The position numbers and the translations under genes were made by a program. Below the pieces are notes generated by a model that had not been told where the DNA came from, ran no database searches, and saw only the letters and a program-made list of their open reading frames with translations. From IMG/VR virus record IMGVR_UViG_3300025102_000056, positions 1 through 47,594 of that record: a DNA stretch of 47,594 bases. One strand, written 5' to 3'. The number at the start of each line of letters is the position of its first letter. The stretch's first letter is position 1. Source of the DNA: a virus. Shown in pieces: positions 29,926 to 41,500 of this stretch.

Positions 29926-30618
29926 ATGAAAAGCAATATACCTGATAAGGTTGTAGAAACCTTAAAAGAAATAGGAATGAACCACACAGATGCGGGATGG
30001 AACTGTCACGGAACTTATGTTCTTTTACATAAGGCTTTGGAAAAAGTTGCGGTGGCTCGAAACATTAAGTTTGATGCCCCTCAAATATTAGAAAATGACA
30101 GTAGCAAAAGAGTTGTTAGTCTAATGGTCATGGGTCATATGGGCGATAAGTCAGAATGGTCTATAGGCGAGGCATCCCCGTCAAATAATAAAAATAGCTA
30201 TCCATATGCTATGGCTGAGAAGAGGGCTAAGGACAGAGTTATACTAAAATTAGTTGGTCTTCATGGAGACGTATATGCAGAGGATGAGGCTGACAGTTTT
30301 AAAGAGGAACGACCTGAGGAAATAAAGGGCGGTACTAATGAAACTCAAGATAAAGATAATCTGCCTAAAGCAACATTTATAAATTTAGATAACACTAAAG
30401 AAACTATAAAAGGCATAGAGTTTATTAAAGAAGTCTTCATTCAGTTTTTACCAAGCAAAACTAGTAGAGCAGATATAGTTGGCTTTTGGAAAAGCAATAA
30501 AGAGGCACGGGAAGTTTTAGAAAACCTATCCCCAAAGGACTACGAAGACGTAGAAAAGGCTTTCAAGAAGAGAGCAGAAGAAATTGTCAATGATAAAGGA
30601 GAAGATAATGGACAATAA
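29926..30618 (+). CDS. Putative single-strand annealing protein (ERF/Rad52-like)
   Basis: This 230-residue protein contains 'SEWSIGEASPSNNKNSYPYA' then MAEKRAKDRVILKLVGLHG, a stretch I recognise from phage proteins beside recombination nucleases that resemble ERF/Rad52-type annealing proteins. The first 120 residues form the conserved part; then comes an acidic linker and a C-terminal helical domain ('FKKRAEEIVNDKGEDNGQ'). With the exonuclease upstream and the SSB-like gene downstream it makes a complete Red-like set. GGGGATT precedes the ATG. The family call is moderate because there is no single diagnostic residue. Confidence 0.65.
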   Translation: MKSNIPDKVVETLKEIGMNHTDAGWNCHGTYVLLHKALEKVAVARNIKFDAPQILENDSSKRVVSLMVMGHMGDKSEWSIGEASPSNNKNSYPYAMAEKRAKDRVILKLVGLHGDVYAEDEADSFKEERPEEIKGGTNETQDKDNLPKATFINLDNTKETIKGIEFIKEVFIQFLPSKTSRADIVGFWKSNKEAREVLENLSPKDYEDVEKAFKKRAEEIVNDKGEDNGQ

Positions 30619-30940
30619 TCAATATCCCGCAACGGGTGGGCTATTTGCCCAAAGAGAAAAAAGGTCAGACAAAAGTCCTGATTACTCAGGAATGCTTTCA
30701 TTGGAAATGGAAGTTGTTAACGACATAATAAAACAAAAGGAAGAGGGCATAAGCCAACCTAAAATTAATTTAGTTGGTTGGAAAAAGATGAGTAAGGCGG
30801 GTTCTCCTTATTTAAGAATCATAGGGAATGTTGAAAGAGAAAGACAAGAGCAACAACATGGCTACACTAAAAGCAATGCCCCTCAGCAACAACAACAATC
30901 ATCATCTAGTGCTATATTAGATGATGAAATACCATTTTAA
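30608..30940 (+). CDS. SSB-like protein with DDEIPF tip
   Basis: I start at ATG 30608, six bases after AAAGGAGA; a longer frame exists without such a site. The 110-residue protein has 'DYSGMLSLEMEVVNDIIKQK', 'KINLVGWKKMSKAGSPYLRI' (OB- or DUF736-like beta part), a Gln/Ser-rich linker and the C-terminus AILDDEIPF. That tip equals the bacterial SSB end (acidic plus I-P-F) that binds replication and repair partners. It probably coats single strands or competes with host SSB. It overlaps the annealing gene by 11 bases. Confidence 0.7.
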   Translation: MDNNQYPATGGLFAQREKRSDKSPDYSGMLSLEMEVVNDIIKQKEEGISQPKINLVGWKKMSKAGSPYLRIIGNVERERQEQQHGYTKSNAPQQQQQSSSSAILDDEIPF

Positions 30941-30951
30941 GGGAGAGTTAA

Positions 30952-31182
30952 ATGGAAGAAGAAAATAAAATTGCTAATGTCCATTTTGAAGCAGTCAAAA
31001 CATCCATGATGCAAGACAAAAATGGAACGAACATACGTTTAACAATACATCCAAATGATGTCCCTGAGGCTTTGCACAAAGATTGGATTGGCTCAAGATA
31101 CATGGTTGCTATGGTTAAGCTTAATGAAGATGGCACACCTGATGAAAGGCAAGAAAATGACAAAGAAAAAGTCGGAGAATAA
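30952..31182 (+). CDS. Conserved phage protein of the replication region
   Basis: This 76-residue protein contains 'IRLTIHPNDVPEALHKDWIG' then SRYMVAMVKLNEDGTP. I recognise 'L-x-I-H-P-x-D-V-P-x-A-L' followed by 'G-S-R-Y-x-V-A-x-V' as a small family common in alphaproteobacterial phages next to recombination genes; its job is unknown to me. GGGAGAG lies just ahead of the start. It overlaps the HTH gene that follows. Confidence 0.65.
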   Translation: MEEENKIANVHFEAVKTSMMQDKNGTNIRLTIHPNDVPEALHKDWIGSRYMVAMVKLNEDGTPDERQENDKEKVGE

Positions 31183-31390
31183 TGCTGATATTCAATCAGA
31201 CTATTTGACTTTAGATGGTGTTGCTAATTATCTTTCTATAAGTCGAATGACATTATATAACATAATCAATGATGAGAACTCTACTTTCCCAAAAAGTTTT
31301 GAAATAATTAAGTCTGAAAAGAACAGACCTAAAAGACTTTATAAGAAATCAGACGTAATTGCTTGGTTAGAAAAAAGTCCTAGAAGTTAA
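31157..31390 (+). CDS. AlpA/MerR-type HTH protein
   Basis: I start at ATG 31157 (MTKKKSENNADIQSDYLTLD) because the longer frame lies inside the upstream gene. The 77-residue protein has the helix-turn-helix 'LDGVANYLSISRMTLYNIIN' and the wing 'RPKRLYKKSDVIAWLEKS' characteristic of the AlpA/excisionase HTH_17 group. It should bind DNA, perhaps at the palindromic sites scattered in this genome, which would be a natural operator for a dimer. There is no integrase, so an excisionase role is unlikely. Its stop lies inside a dispersed palindrome. Confidence 0.75.
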   Translation: MTKKKSENNADIQSDYLTLDGVANYLSISRMTLYNIINDENSTFPKSFEIIKSEKNRPKRLYKKSDVIAWLEKSPRS

Positions 31391-31403
31391 ATTAAACTTA
31401 TGG
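31381..31403 (+). repeat. Dispersed palindrome between HTH and nuclease genes
   Basis: TAGAAGTTAAATTAAACTTA followed by TGG. It contains the TAA stop of the HTH gene and runs into the ATG of the next gene at 31400. Core and central AATT equal the copy at 25291. Confidence 0.8.
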
Positions 31404-31846
31404 CTAGGTCTTTATATGAAACTTCACAAGATAGAAGATCAGAAAAACAAGTTCTAGACTATGTCTCAAAATGTTGGGGCATAGTCTATCACAAACTTCC
31501 AATGTCCTATAAGTTAGATTATTCTATGTATCGATCAGAATTGCTGGTTGGCTGGGCAGAAGTAAAATGCAGAACACATAATTTTGGAACATTCCCAACA
31601 TACATAATATCACTAGCAAAAGTTTTAGAGGCTAGGAGATTAGGAAAAGAAACAAATACAACTCCAATACTATTGGTGTCGTGGCTAGATGTATTAGCTT
31701 ATTTGGATTTTTTTTCCCCTTTCACCATCAAGCAAGGTGGTAGATCAGATAGAAACGATTGGCAAGATCAGGAGCCAATGGCACACTTTGAATTAAAATA
31801 TTTTAAAAGAGTAGGAGAAATAAATGAGACTAGCAGATGGGTTTGA
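31400..31846 (+). CDS. Second PD-(D/E)XK-like nuclease
   Basis: This 148-residue protein shows 'QVLDYVSKCWGIVYHKLPMS', 'YKLDYSMYR' and 'VGWAEVKCRTHNFGTFPTYI', giving the D...E-x-K arrangement (D at 'LDYSMYR', E and K in 'AEVKCR') of small VRR-NUC or resolvase-type nucleases. It probably processes branched or single-stranded intermediates. It is separate from the RecB-like nuclease at 28778 and the RusA-like one at 28339, giving three nucleases in the module. It lacks a strong ribosome site because the dispersed palindrome abuts the ATG. Confidence 0.65.
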   Translation: MARSLYETSQDRRSEKQVLDYVSKCWGIVYHKLPMSYKLDYSMYRSELLVGWAEVKCRTHNFGTFPTYIISLAKVLEARRLGKETNTTPILLVSWLDVLAYLDFFSPFTIKQGGRSDRNDWQDQEPMAHFELKYFKRVGEINETSRWV

Positions 31847-32084
31847 AGATGCGTTTGTAGGCACAACTATAAGTGCCTTCGGTAGAAAACAAGTGGCGAT
31901 ATATGATTACGATAAATGCATATTAATACTTATGCATGACAATCATATGAAAGAAGATGATGCCATAGAATATTTTGATTACAACGTAATTGGGTCTTGG
32001 GTAGGCGAAGATACCCCCATATACATCAATCAGCATACAATTTTAAACATAGAAGATTATTTGGAGGATCAAGATGAAAGCTAA
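31824..32084 (+). CDS. Conserved phage protein ('GFEDAFVG' family)
   Basis: This 86-residue acidic protein has 'ADGFEDAFVGTTISAFGRKQ', 'VAIYDYDKCILILMHDNHMK' and 'YFDYNVIGSWVGEDTPIYIN'. The pattern G-F-E-x-A-F-x-G then Y-D-Y-D-K-C-I-x-I-L-M is widely seen in phages and their hosts with no known function. It overlaps the nuclease gene by 23 bases and the DUF3310 gene by 11. It starts after GTAGGAGAAA. Confidence 0.65.
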   Translation: MRLADGFEDAFVGTTISAFGRKQVAIYDYDKCILILMHDNHMKEDDAIEYFDYNVIGSWVGEDTPIYINQHTILNIEDYLEDQDES

Positions 32085-32295
32085 AGATAACGTAAACAGA
32101 CCTAGCCACTACAGAAAAGGAAAGGTTGAATGTATAGACGCAATCAAAAGTGCTACGGGAGATGGCTACCAATTTTACCTACAGGGGAACGTCATCAAGT
32201 ACATGTGGAGATTTAATCATAAGAATGGGCTAGAGGATTTGCAAAAGGCTCAATGGTATCTCTCAGAGTTAATCAAACTAAAAAAGAAAAAATGA
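32074..32295 (+). CDS. DUF3310 protein (T7 gp1.7-related)
   Basis: This 73-residue protein is a clear DUF3310: 'VNRPSHYRKGKVECIDAIKS', then 'FYLQGNVIKYMWRFNHKNGL' and EDLQKAQWYLSEL. The domain is found in T7 gp1.7, a nucleotide kinase involved in dideoxythymidine sensitivity, and in many phage replication regions. At this length only the domain itself is present, so kinase activity should not be assumed. GGAGG lies nine bases before the start. It is the last gene of the rightward operon. Confidence 0.85.
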   Translation: MKAKDNVNRPSHYRKGKVECIDAIKSATGDGYQFYLQGNVIKYMWRFNHKNGLEDLQKAQWYLSELIKLKKKK

Positions 32296-32527
32296 TAGTA
32301 TGATAGTAGTTGGTGCAAGATGGTCGCTTTTATACTTATTTATATGATCCCTAGATCGAAGACCATCTTAAACCAATGTTAGAAAATGTGGCGGAGGCTG
32401 CGTAAAAAAATGTATCTAGAAACCCAAACTTTTAGCTACATCTTGAACAAGCATGTTTAGATAACGGCTGCAGTATAAATTACTTACTATATTGCAAACT
32501 TTTAGACCTAAAAGTTAAAATTAACTT
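32296..32527. other. Convergent non-coding region with long inverted repeat
   Basis: This 232-bp gap lies between the ends of converging operons. The arms TTGGTGCAAGATGGTC (32310-32325) and GACCATCTTAAACCAA (32361-32376) pair over 16 positions with two mismatches, around a 35-base loop that itself holds GATC-CCTA-GATC. Such a cruciform could stop transcription from both sides. AAACTTTTAG occurs twice (near 32425 and 32497) before the full palindrome at 32507-32530. No open frame of note and no canonical tRNA is seen. Confidence 0.55.
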
Positions 32528-32530
32528 CTA
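32507..32530 (-). repeat. Dispersed palindrome at the end of the giant gene
   Basis: On the minus strand TAGAAGTTAA-TT-TTAACTTTTAG: the first TAG is the stop of the 3131-codon gene. Arms are 10-11 bases with one G-T. It mirrors exactly the placement of the copies after plus-strand genes. Confidence 0.8.
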
Positions 32531-35500
32531 GCCTGCCTTTTTATATCCCGCAGACCTCATAAGAATAAGACCCATTTGCTGAAGCTCGTTTATCTTATCT
32601 CTTCTAATTCTTATAATTTTTCTTTTTGTATTCTCAGGTATTTGTGGATTTCTTTCAATCTCTTTTATCTGCCTTTGCATCCTATTTCTTGCATTATCTA
32701 TGGCTTTCATTCTTCCAACTATACTTATTTGTTTCTTATTATTCTCGTAGATAGATGCGACTGCTTCTTTATCCCCAGACCTCTTTGCCATATCTAGTTG
32801 TGCTATTAACGTAAATAGGTCTTGTCTGTTATCTAAATAATTACCCGTGTCTGCTCTTGGAGACGGAGTTGTTATAACCTTTCTTGCTAAAGGTATACTG
32901 TTTATTAGACTGCCTTCAAAGTCTCCTTGTAGTGCATCGTATATGTCTACGGGAGCTTCAAGGCTTCTCATCGCAAATCTTCCTGCCCCACCCGTAAAAG
33001 TTCCAAACCAATACTCTATAATGTCAGGCGACATATCTATTAGTCCGCCTTTTATATCGTCTCCACCAGTTAAGCTATTAACACTAGAAGCTATTGTCTT
33101 AGCTATAGAACTAGTATTAGACCAATATTGAGAACTGTTTGCTTTTGCTACAGATGCGTAGGTAGGCGATTCTTTGTAAATAGGATCGCCTTTGTAATCC
33201 TCATTTATTCCTACTGATATAAATGGGTCAAATACTGTAGGGGCTGCGAAGTTTAAGAAGTTATCATAAGCACCTATAGGACTAATGCTTTCAACAGTTG
33301 TTCCAACGATACTCCTCATTGCTTCGCCCGGGGTGTATTCGCCTCTGCCCATCCTACTCAAACTTCTACCAAAATTAACTGCCATATTAAGACCATAAGC
33401 CATTGGGATTGTTATATGCTTGTCGCCTGTAAGACCTAAAGTTGGTACAATTATATTGTGTTCAAGTATATGTCTTGGTATCTCATCATAATCACTAATA
33501 CCATCTTCGTCTTCATCTCCAGAAAATAGTCCGTTAATAGTATCTTGCATAATGCCGTACACCATTAATCCCGCCCACATTTTTCTTACTTTGGATGATC
33601 TAGTAGCCGCGTTAACAAGTGCCATAGAACCTTGTAAAGAAGCATTATAAAATAAATACATGCTATTCATTACTGCTTTATTCTCTCCGCCTTTCGCAAA
33701 GTTAACAGTGATGTTCCTCGCTGCCAACGCAGCTCTTGACTTAGACACGCCTCTATCACGAAGTGATTTATACAAAGATACCCTGACACCATTCTCAACT
33801 GCAGTATTTGCATTATCTAACATAGATAGCAGTGATCTAGCATTCTTACCTACAAATTGATTTCTATTTAATCCTAATTTTTGTTTAATACCACTATCAG
33901 ATATATCTCCTATTATATTATCAATATTATCTATCTGATCTTTAACATCTCCCATTTGGTTAGTGGCATTCTTTCCACCAGCAGAAACAAACTCTTTATA
34001 TATATCTGTCCATTTGTTCACTGCATTTTTATCAAATAATAATTTACCAATACCTATAACTGCTGAAGGAGTTCCTTTCATTACTTCTTTAGTAAAACCC
34101 TTTTCGTCATACTCTTGTGCATTTATGCCTGCCGTCTCAAGGTCTCTTGCAAAGTTTGGAATAACAAATGACGGGTTATAGGTTGTATTTACCGCAGATA
34201 GAAATCTGTTAAACTTTCCCATGTATCTAAATATTGCGGCATTTTGTTGTGGTGTTAAAGCGCCGTTCATAGACTTAGCTATTCTTGGGTCTTTTATAAG
34301 AAAATCTCTCTCTACTCCATTTTCTTTATATGTAAAAATATTTTCTGGCTTTACTCCTCTTTGATTTCTTTGCTGACTGTTTAGATTTGTTATTTCTTCA
34401 GCAATCTCTTTCATTTCTTTTGCAAGAGAGTCGTTTATAGCCATACTGCCATCAGGTTGTTCTTCAAGGCCCTCAACAAGCCTACCAAAAGATTGTCCTA
34501 CTTTATTTCTTTCGCCTCTGTCTATAGAGTTATTATTTTGTGCCATCAATGATGCAACAATATTTTCAGCATAATCGTTTATGCCTGCTCTACCTCTTGC
34601 TGATTTATCTTCCCTACCTTTTGCTCCAAAAAAGTTAGTAAATACTCTCTTCCTTCCGTACTGACTATCTAATATAGACTCAACTTCTATGTCGCTGTCG
34701 CCTTGAAGCGGTACATAAGAACCATCAGTGTAAATAATAATAGGAGGTTGTCTGTTAGGGTCTCTTGCATCTGCCGGTAATAAACCTGCCTCTATACGTC
34801 TATCTATAGTGTCTTCATTTATTTTTCTAGCAAACTCTCTTATTTCTTCAAATTTAGCAATTTCTGTTTTATCTAAACTATTATACCAATCAATAATTTG
34901 ATCAGCCTCAGTGCCAGTCATTCCTGATCCTGTGACTGTTTTGCCTCCAGTTTTTTGCTTTATATATGCGTTTCTTTGTCTTGCATGAAATGCGTATAAA
35001 ACGGCATCTGTCATAGCTAATTTTTTACCAACATAATCTTTTTCAATACTGTCGTAAAATCCAGTAGAGCCTGCTGAACCTTTTATGTCTCTTAATTCTT
35101 GTATTTTCTCTTCACTAATATTTAATGTGTCCATTACATTAATCATAGGCTCGAATAACTCTTCTTGTACTTTAGTAACCTTATCTCCTACTATTCCTGA
35201 ATAGTTAGCCTCTTGCATATAAGAGTCCATAGCATCTGTTATAGTAAAGCCATTCTTTCTTAACTCGTCTATCATAGACCCAACGGGTAACATGGCATCT
35301 TGAAAATATGTAAGTATTCTCTGGGCTCTTGCCTTAGCAACATCTTCTTCATAAAAAACACCCAAACCTTTAGCTATGAATTTAGACAAATTATCATAAG
35401 TCATATTCTGAGCTTTTTGATTCATGTCTTGAACAAACTCTTCTGAGTTAGGGCTTGTTGTTTGTGCTGGGTTAGAGCTAATAGTAGAATATTTAAACTT

Positions 35501-38500
35501 ATCTTTTATTGCTGTATTCTGTGGCTTGGTAAAAAAAGTTCTAACTTGATATAAAGACCTCCACTCATATTCTCTTGGAGCAAAAGCTTGGGCAACGTTA
35601 TCAGCAAAACTCTTTGGAGAAACTTTCTTTACTGATTTAAATCCTTTTGGCTCAAATTTTAATGAAAGAACAAGAGTTCTTTCTTGAGGCTTTATCTCTT
35701 GAGGTCTAGGATTTTGTCTTGTCCAAGGCTTCCCATATTTGTCTTTTGACATAGAAGAGCCGTCTGGAAATCTGCCATTTGCATTAGGTATCATCTTCAC
35801 AGGCAACGCTAAAGGAGCATTGTCCCACTCAATTCTAATGTCATTATTGCCTACACCACCATCAGGAAAAACTCTTATACCATAATCTTTAGGTCTTCTT
35901 ATAGAGCCATCTTTATAAAGACCCTCTGATATATCTCTGTTGTATTTTCTGTATTCTTCCATTGTATCAAATAGTAAATTTAATGGATCACCATCAATAA
36001 CAGTGTGGTATTTTAGTATACTTTCAGCGTGAGTAGGCAGCTTAATGCCATCCTCATTAAATCTTTCTCCAAAAATATGTTGATAACCATATCCACCATA
36101 TTTACCTTTTCTATTTTCTAAAGGAAAATGATCTCCTTGAGGCACAACAACTATTTCATTTACGCCGTTCATAGTCTTTGCATAACCATATTGATTTGGA
36201 TTTCCATATGGATAAGATGGTTTATATTTATATCCGCCTAATCCTGCAGTTTTTCTGCCTAAAAATCTTTGAGGCAGTCTTATTGGATAGTTAGGGTCAT
36301 CTAAGGCTCTTGGATTTCCTGCTATTTGAGAATATTTATAATCTAAACTAGCTTCTTCAAGTCTAGAAGCTTCTTCTGCAGGTAAATTTTCATAAGGATC
36401 AAAGTCAGGGTCTACTGGGAGAGCTTCTTCTTTTTGTTCTCTTTCAATAATTGAATCATCGCCTTCGCGAAGTTGTCCATCTCCTCTTCCGGCACTGATT
36501 CTACTATAGACTCTAGTTCGCTCTGCTTCGGGGAGTGTATCTGAGATTTCTCCATTTTCAAATCCTTTCAATTTTAATAAATATATTGCTCCATCAAGAT
36601 AGTCATTGTCATCGCCTGTGCCCTTTGAAACACCCTGCTTCTCAAAAAACCTCTTCTCTGCGTACCATAACAATGCTTGAAAATCTGCATTAGTAATTTT
36701 AATTCCAGTATCTGCTTCTAATATAGCTCTTGCTCTATTTACTATTTCTCGCATAGCGGCTCTATCAGCCGCGCCTCTTGGAGCTTCTTGCTCTTGCGTT
36801 TGTGTATTATTAAAATGTGTTTCAGTAGCTAATTGTAATTCTGATTTGTCAGGCAGTTTAGTGCCAAATCTCATATTGCCTGCTTGGTATCCTTCACTTT
36901 CAAATTCTTTTCTAAAAGATTGATACTCCTTAACAAATTGTTCAGAAAAAAGTAAAGCATTATTTGCATTAGTTATATCCATACTCAATGCTTCTTGAGT
37001 TCTGTCTATTAGCTCTCTATCTAATTCTGTTAATTCATTATCAGTAGGCTCTTCGTTTTGTTTTGCGCTTTGTTTTCTTCCATCAAGAGCCAATAAAACT
37101 CTTTCTAGGTTTCTGTCTAATGTTTTTTGTGTAGGTGGTTTTTTAAATACGTCACCAGTCAATCTGTTTATGGCTCTCATAAACCATATATCCATTGTCA
37201 AGTTATCGTAATTTCCTCGTAAGTTTTGATAAAAGCCATGTCCTATCTTAGGCCCTATTACAAAAGCGCCCGTAACTGGCGTGTTGGCTGATTCTCCACC
37301 TGATATCGTAATTTTTAATTCTTTTACAAATTGATTTTGTTTTAATTGACTAGGAGTTGTTTCCATGTCCATAAAATCTATAAATTCTTGAGTTGATACT
37401 CCATTATCTTTCATTGCATTATAAAATAAAAATGCTTTTTTCATTGCAGATGATCTCTTGCCCCAGCCTTTTTTAGGAAATCTGCCGTTTGTAGATGCTT
37501 TCCATGCAGCATATTGTTCTTCAGCATGTTTAAAATTAAATAATACGCCCATGCCATTTGATGTAACTGATAAAGCAAAATCAAAAGCTAAGTTTGCATC
37601 TTTATCTGTTAATATTTCAGGATGTATAATTGATACGGCTTTTTTAGCAGCTTTTAACGTTTTGTCATACCAGCCAATGGCATTATCGCCTTGCTCTAAA
37701 GCTTTTTCAGCTTCAGCCGCCATCATAATGGCTACGTTTTCCCTAGCTTCTTCTCTTTCTACGGCTTTTTTTGAATGAATATCAAATACTATACCGCCTC
37801 TTTTAATTTGATGATTGGCAAGAGCATCTAATTTAAGAACTTTATTAGCTACAGCTATATTAGCTTTTGTAGGATCAGTTTGATACTCAGGTTGAGGTAG
37901 GATATTTCCTTTTTTATCATATTCATTAACAATAGTGCTATCAATTAATGGTCTACCATTTGGATCAAGGGTAGATTTAGCTCTTGCTATAGATGAATAC
38001 TTTTTATCTATTTTTTGCTCGGCAGAACCTCTATCCCTTGCCTTTGAAAATTCTTCAGCAAGTTTTCGTATATCTCTTCCACTGATTGCTCTGGCTTCAC
38101 TACTGTAAGTACCGGCATTTTTGAGTCCTTCGACTCCTTCTGGTGTTTGGATTTCATTAAACTCTCCTAAATCAAATATTGCTAACTGATTACCTTCTTC
38201 AGCAACATAAAGAGCCTCATTGAGGTCTTCTATAACCATAGTTGCATCTAAATAATATATTCCATCTGATGCCCATCCACCAGCATATAGTTTTTTACCA
38301 GATATTTCTGTCATTAATTTTAAGTTTTTAGCAAATTGCATTACATCATCAAGAGTAAGATTTTCTGCTCTTATAACCATTTCAGCTTCTTTTACTGGGG
38401 CCACAGCAAAGCCTTTGTTAGGAACTTCTAATGTATCTGGGTCTACAGTAAATCCATCAGGATTATCTCTTATAAAACCTAACAATCTATTTTCTAATGA

Positions 38501-41500
38501 TTGTGGCTTATTTGATATTTTAGAGTATTTAAATTGTTCTTTGCCTTCAAACACAGGGTTTTTAGCTAGTACAAGTGGTCCAACTTGTATAACACGCTCC
38601 GCTGAAACAACTGGTTGTGTTGTTGTTCTATCGTAAAAATAAGAATGTCTTTCAGGATCAAAGCCAACTTGTATAAATGTAGGATCATTCATAGCGGCTT
38701 GAGCTTCTGCAAAAGAATTATCAGGAGTTGTTTGAACTAAATCACCAGAAATTGTAGCATAAGGAGATTTTGTCATTCTTTTAGCTTTAGTAATATCTCC
38801 TGTTTCTCTAAATTCAGCACCAAATGGCTTTCTTCTAGCTATATCTAATCCTTTATTTTGATCTGCTTCAGACATTGTAAAGTCTGCATTTGTTATTATA
38901 GCAGTAGATTCATGTGATATAGCTTTCCCTGCCATATTATGTATAGTTGGAACCCATGTGCCTTTTGTTGTGTAAGCTGGAATATCCAATCTTAATTTTA
39001 TTCTTGTTCCTTCAGGTATTTCTTGTAATTTGTTTATAATTGCTTTTTTCTTTTCTCCAGCTAAAGCCTCTCTCATTTCATTAATTGTTGCAGGAGCAGG
39101 AACAGTTTCATAAGGAACTATAGGCTTTACATCATTAACTAACTTATCATATTGTGCGTAGTTTATTTTGCCTTGATATAATTTTTCAGAGGCTTCAGTT
39201 AGGGCATCTATTCTTGTTGTTACATCTTTAAATGATTGTTTTATTCTTTCTGTGTTACCTAGCTCAGGTCTTATGTACCCGGCAGCTATACCAGCGGTAG
39301 AGTATTTTGTTAAACTTCTAGCAGACTTTGGAACAGATTGTTTTCTTTTGATTTCAACTTCTGTTTTAGTTGAAAGAATGTTTGCAAATATTTGATTTGA
39401 CTCAGTAAATCCAGCATCATAATTGCTAGTAAATATTGCTTTTAAGAATCTGATTATCTTATCAAATATACTTTTTGGCTTTGCAACAACTTTTAATTTA
39501 CCATCTGCGTAGTCACGAAACATTTCTGCTACGGCTTCTTCTTGTATTCCTTCTTCAGTCAATCCTTGGTCTTTATAAAGTGCGCTTGCTCTTTCCATAT
39601 AAGAATATTCTTTTTTAACAAACTTACCTTTTTCTAATCCAACATACTTCCTCTTTATGGCCGCCTTAACGAGGATGTCATATTCTGCATCTGTAAACGC
39701 TCCCATGTTTTTAAGAGCGTGTATAATCTCATGGTTCATAACGCCAGAAAGTTTTTTTGTTAACTGAGCCTCTGTAAGATTAGGATCATACAAATCCATC
39801 GCCAGTCCAATAATACGTTTTCCTTCAGGGGTAGAGCCAAAATAACCTTCTAACGAAGCATCTTCTTTGCCATATTGGTTAGAAATAATAGATTCGCCTT
39901 CTAATCTAATATCGCCAAGACCCATATCATTTAATTGTTGCTTTAAATTATTAAGCACAGAAGTTAATTTTAACTTATAGGCATCTGTATATGGAGATTT
40001 TGAGGCTTGATCTGATGTTCTTTTAGATGTGTAGTCAGGAATAACGTCTTCAGATTTTACCTGCTCTGTTTTTTCTGTCTTAGCTTTCTCTGAGGCCGAC
40101 TCTAATGCATCGGCTTCATTTTTTAGTGCCATGTATTCTATAGCTAAATTATCTATCTCTTCTTCTGACATAGCTTTATTCTGCAGGTTCAGTATTTCTT
40201 TACCTCTTTGCTTAATAGCTTCTGACTTGGCTTTAATGTCTAACGCTCGTTGATCGGCCTTTACATATCTACCTTTTTTATCTTTTAAAACAACTCCATC
40301 TTCTTCCAATAACTTTAAATAAGTATCAACATCTGTATTAGTTATTTTAATTGATCCACCAAAACTATCGTTCAATGCTTTTCTTAAAGTATTTTTATTT
40401 AACTTGCCATTAACAGCAAGGTCTTCCACTATTATTGAAGCTTCTTTGTTTTTTGAATCCACTTCTTGATCTGTCATTTGGTTTTCTTGACCAGATGGAG
40501 AGTAATAAATATCTTTTTCTTGTTCAGTTAATATTGGTTTTTGTTTTGCTGTCTCTCGTCTTGCAGCTGAAGCGCCTATAGTATTTTCTAATTCATCAAT
40601 AGATACATCTGCGCTTGGATCAGCTCCACGCATTTGTCTACGTTGTGCAATTCTTAAAGCCTCGTCTTTAGGTAAGTTTTGCAATGAAATATTATTTAAT
40701 GGCTGAGTGGTTTCTCTAGCGGCGGCCATAGTTGCTGATGCACTTTTCTCTCCTCTAGTCCTTAAGTCCTCTATAGCTCTTGGTGCTATAGACTTTTCTA
40801 TCTTTTGACTAGGCCCTTGAAGGAGACGTTGCTCTTGTGTTTCAGGTATGTCTTTCTTAGGTCCTTCTAATAGCAAAGTAGGCTTCAAAGACTCGGCATA
40901 ATTTTCATAATTCTTTTGACGTTGTGTAGCTTCTCTATTTAAGTTTTTAAGGTCTTCGTCTAGTTGCATTCCTTTTTTATAAAACTTATTTAACTGCCTA
41001 CCTCTAACGCTATCTACAATTAAGTTTAAAGCAGCACCTGCACCACCACCGTATACAGCATCATCGTAAGCACTTTGTCCTACCTCAAGGTCAGGATTAT
41101 ATAAACCTTGCTCAATCAAATCTTGAACAATTCCAGCACCTAGTTCTTGCGCCCCCTCTGCAATACCAGCACCAAAGGATCTTTTTAATTTACCACCTAT
41201 CGTCATTAATGCTTTATCTATATCGGCTTTAGGAACCTTTTTGAGTATTCTCATTGTAGTGCCAAGTGTTCTGAACATAGGAGCAAAAGGCAATGCCTCG
41301 GTTGTTCCTAACAGTGCACTTAAACCAACTGCATCTCTTTTAGTTTGTTCATCAATTTCACCACCATTCTCAATAAAATTAGCCATTCTATTTAATTGAT
41401 CAGATGTTTGTAAAGCTGCACCTTGCGTTGCCATCGTTCCTAAAGCAGATGCTCCAGCTACTCTTGCTCCAGCGCCTAATAAAGAGGCTCCTTTAGCCAC

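Noticed and set aside
31157-31390. Excisionase of a temperate phage.
   Set aside because: No integrase, attachment site or lysogeny repressor is seen in the window; the fold also serves as a general regulator.
32310-32376. Possible tRNA in the convergent gap.
   Set aside because: The outer arms pair, but there is no D, anticodon and T-arm arrangement and no T-loop consensus; a simple long inverted repeat explains it.
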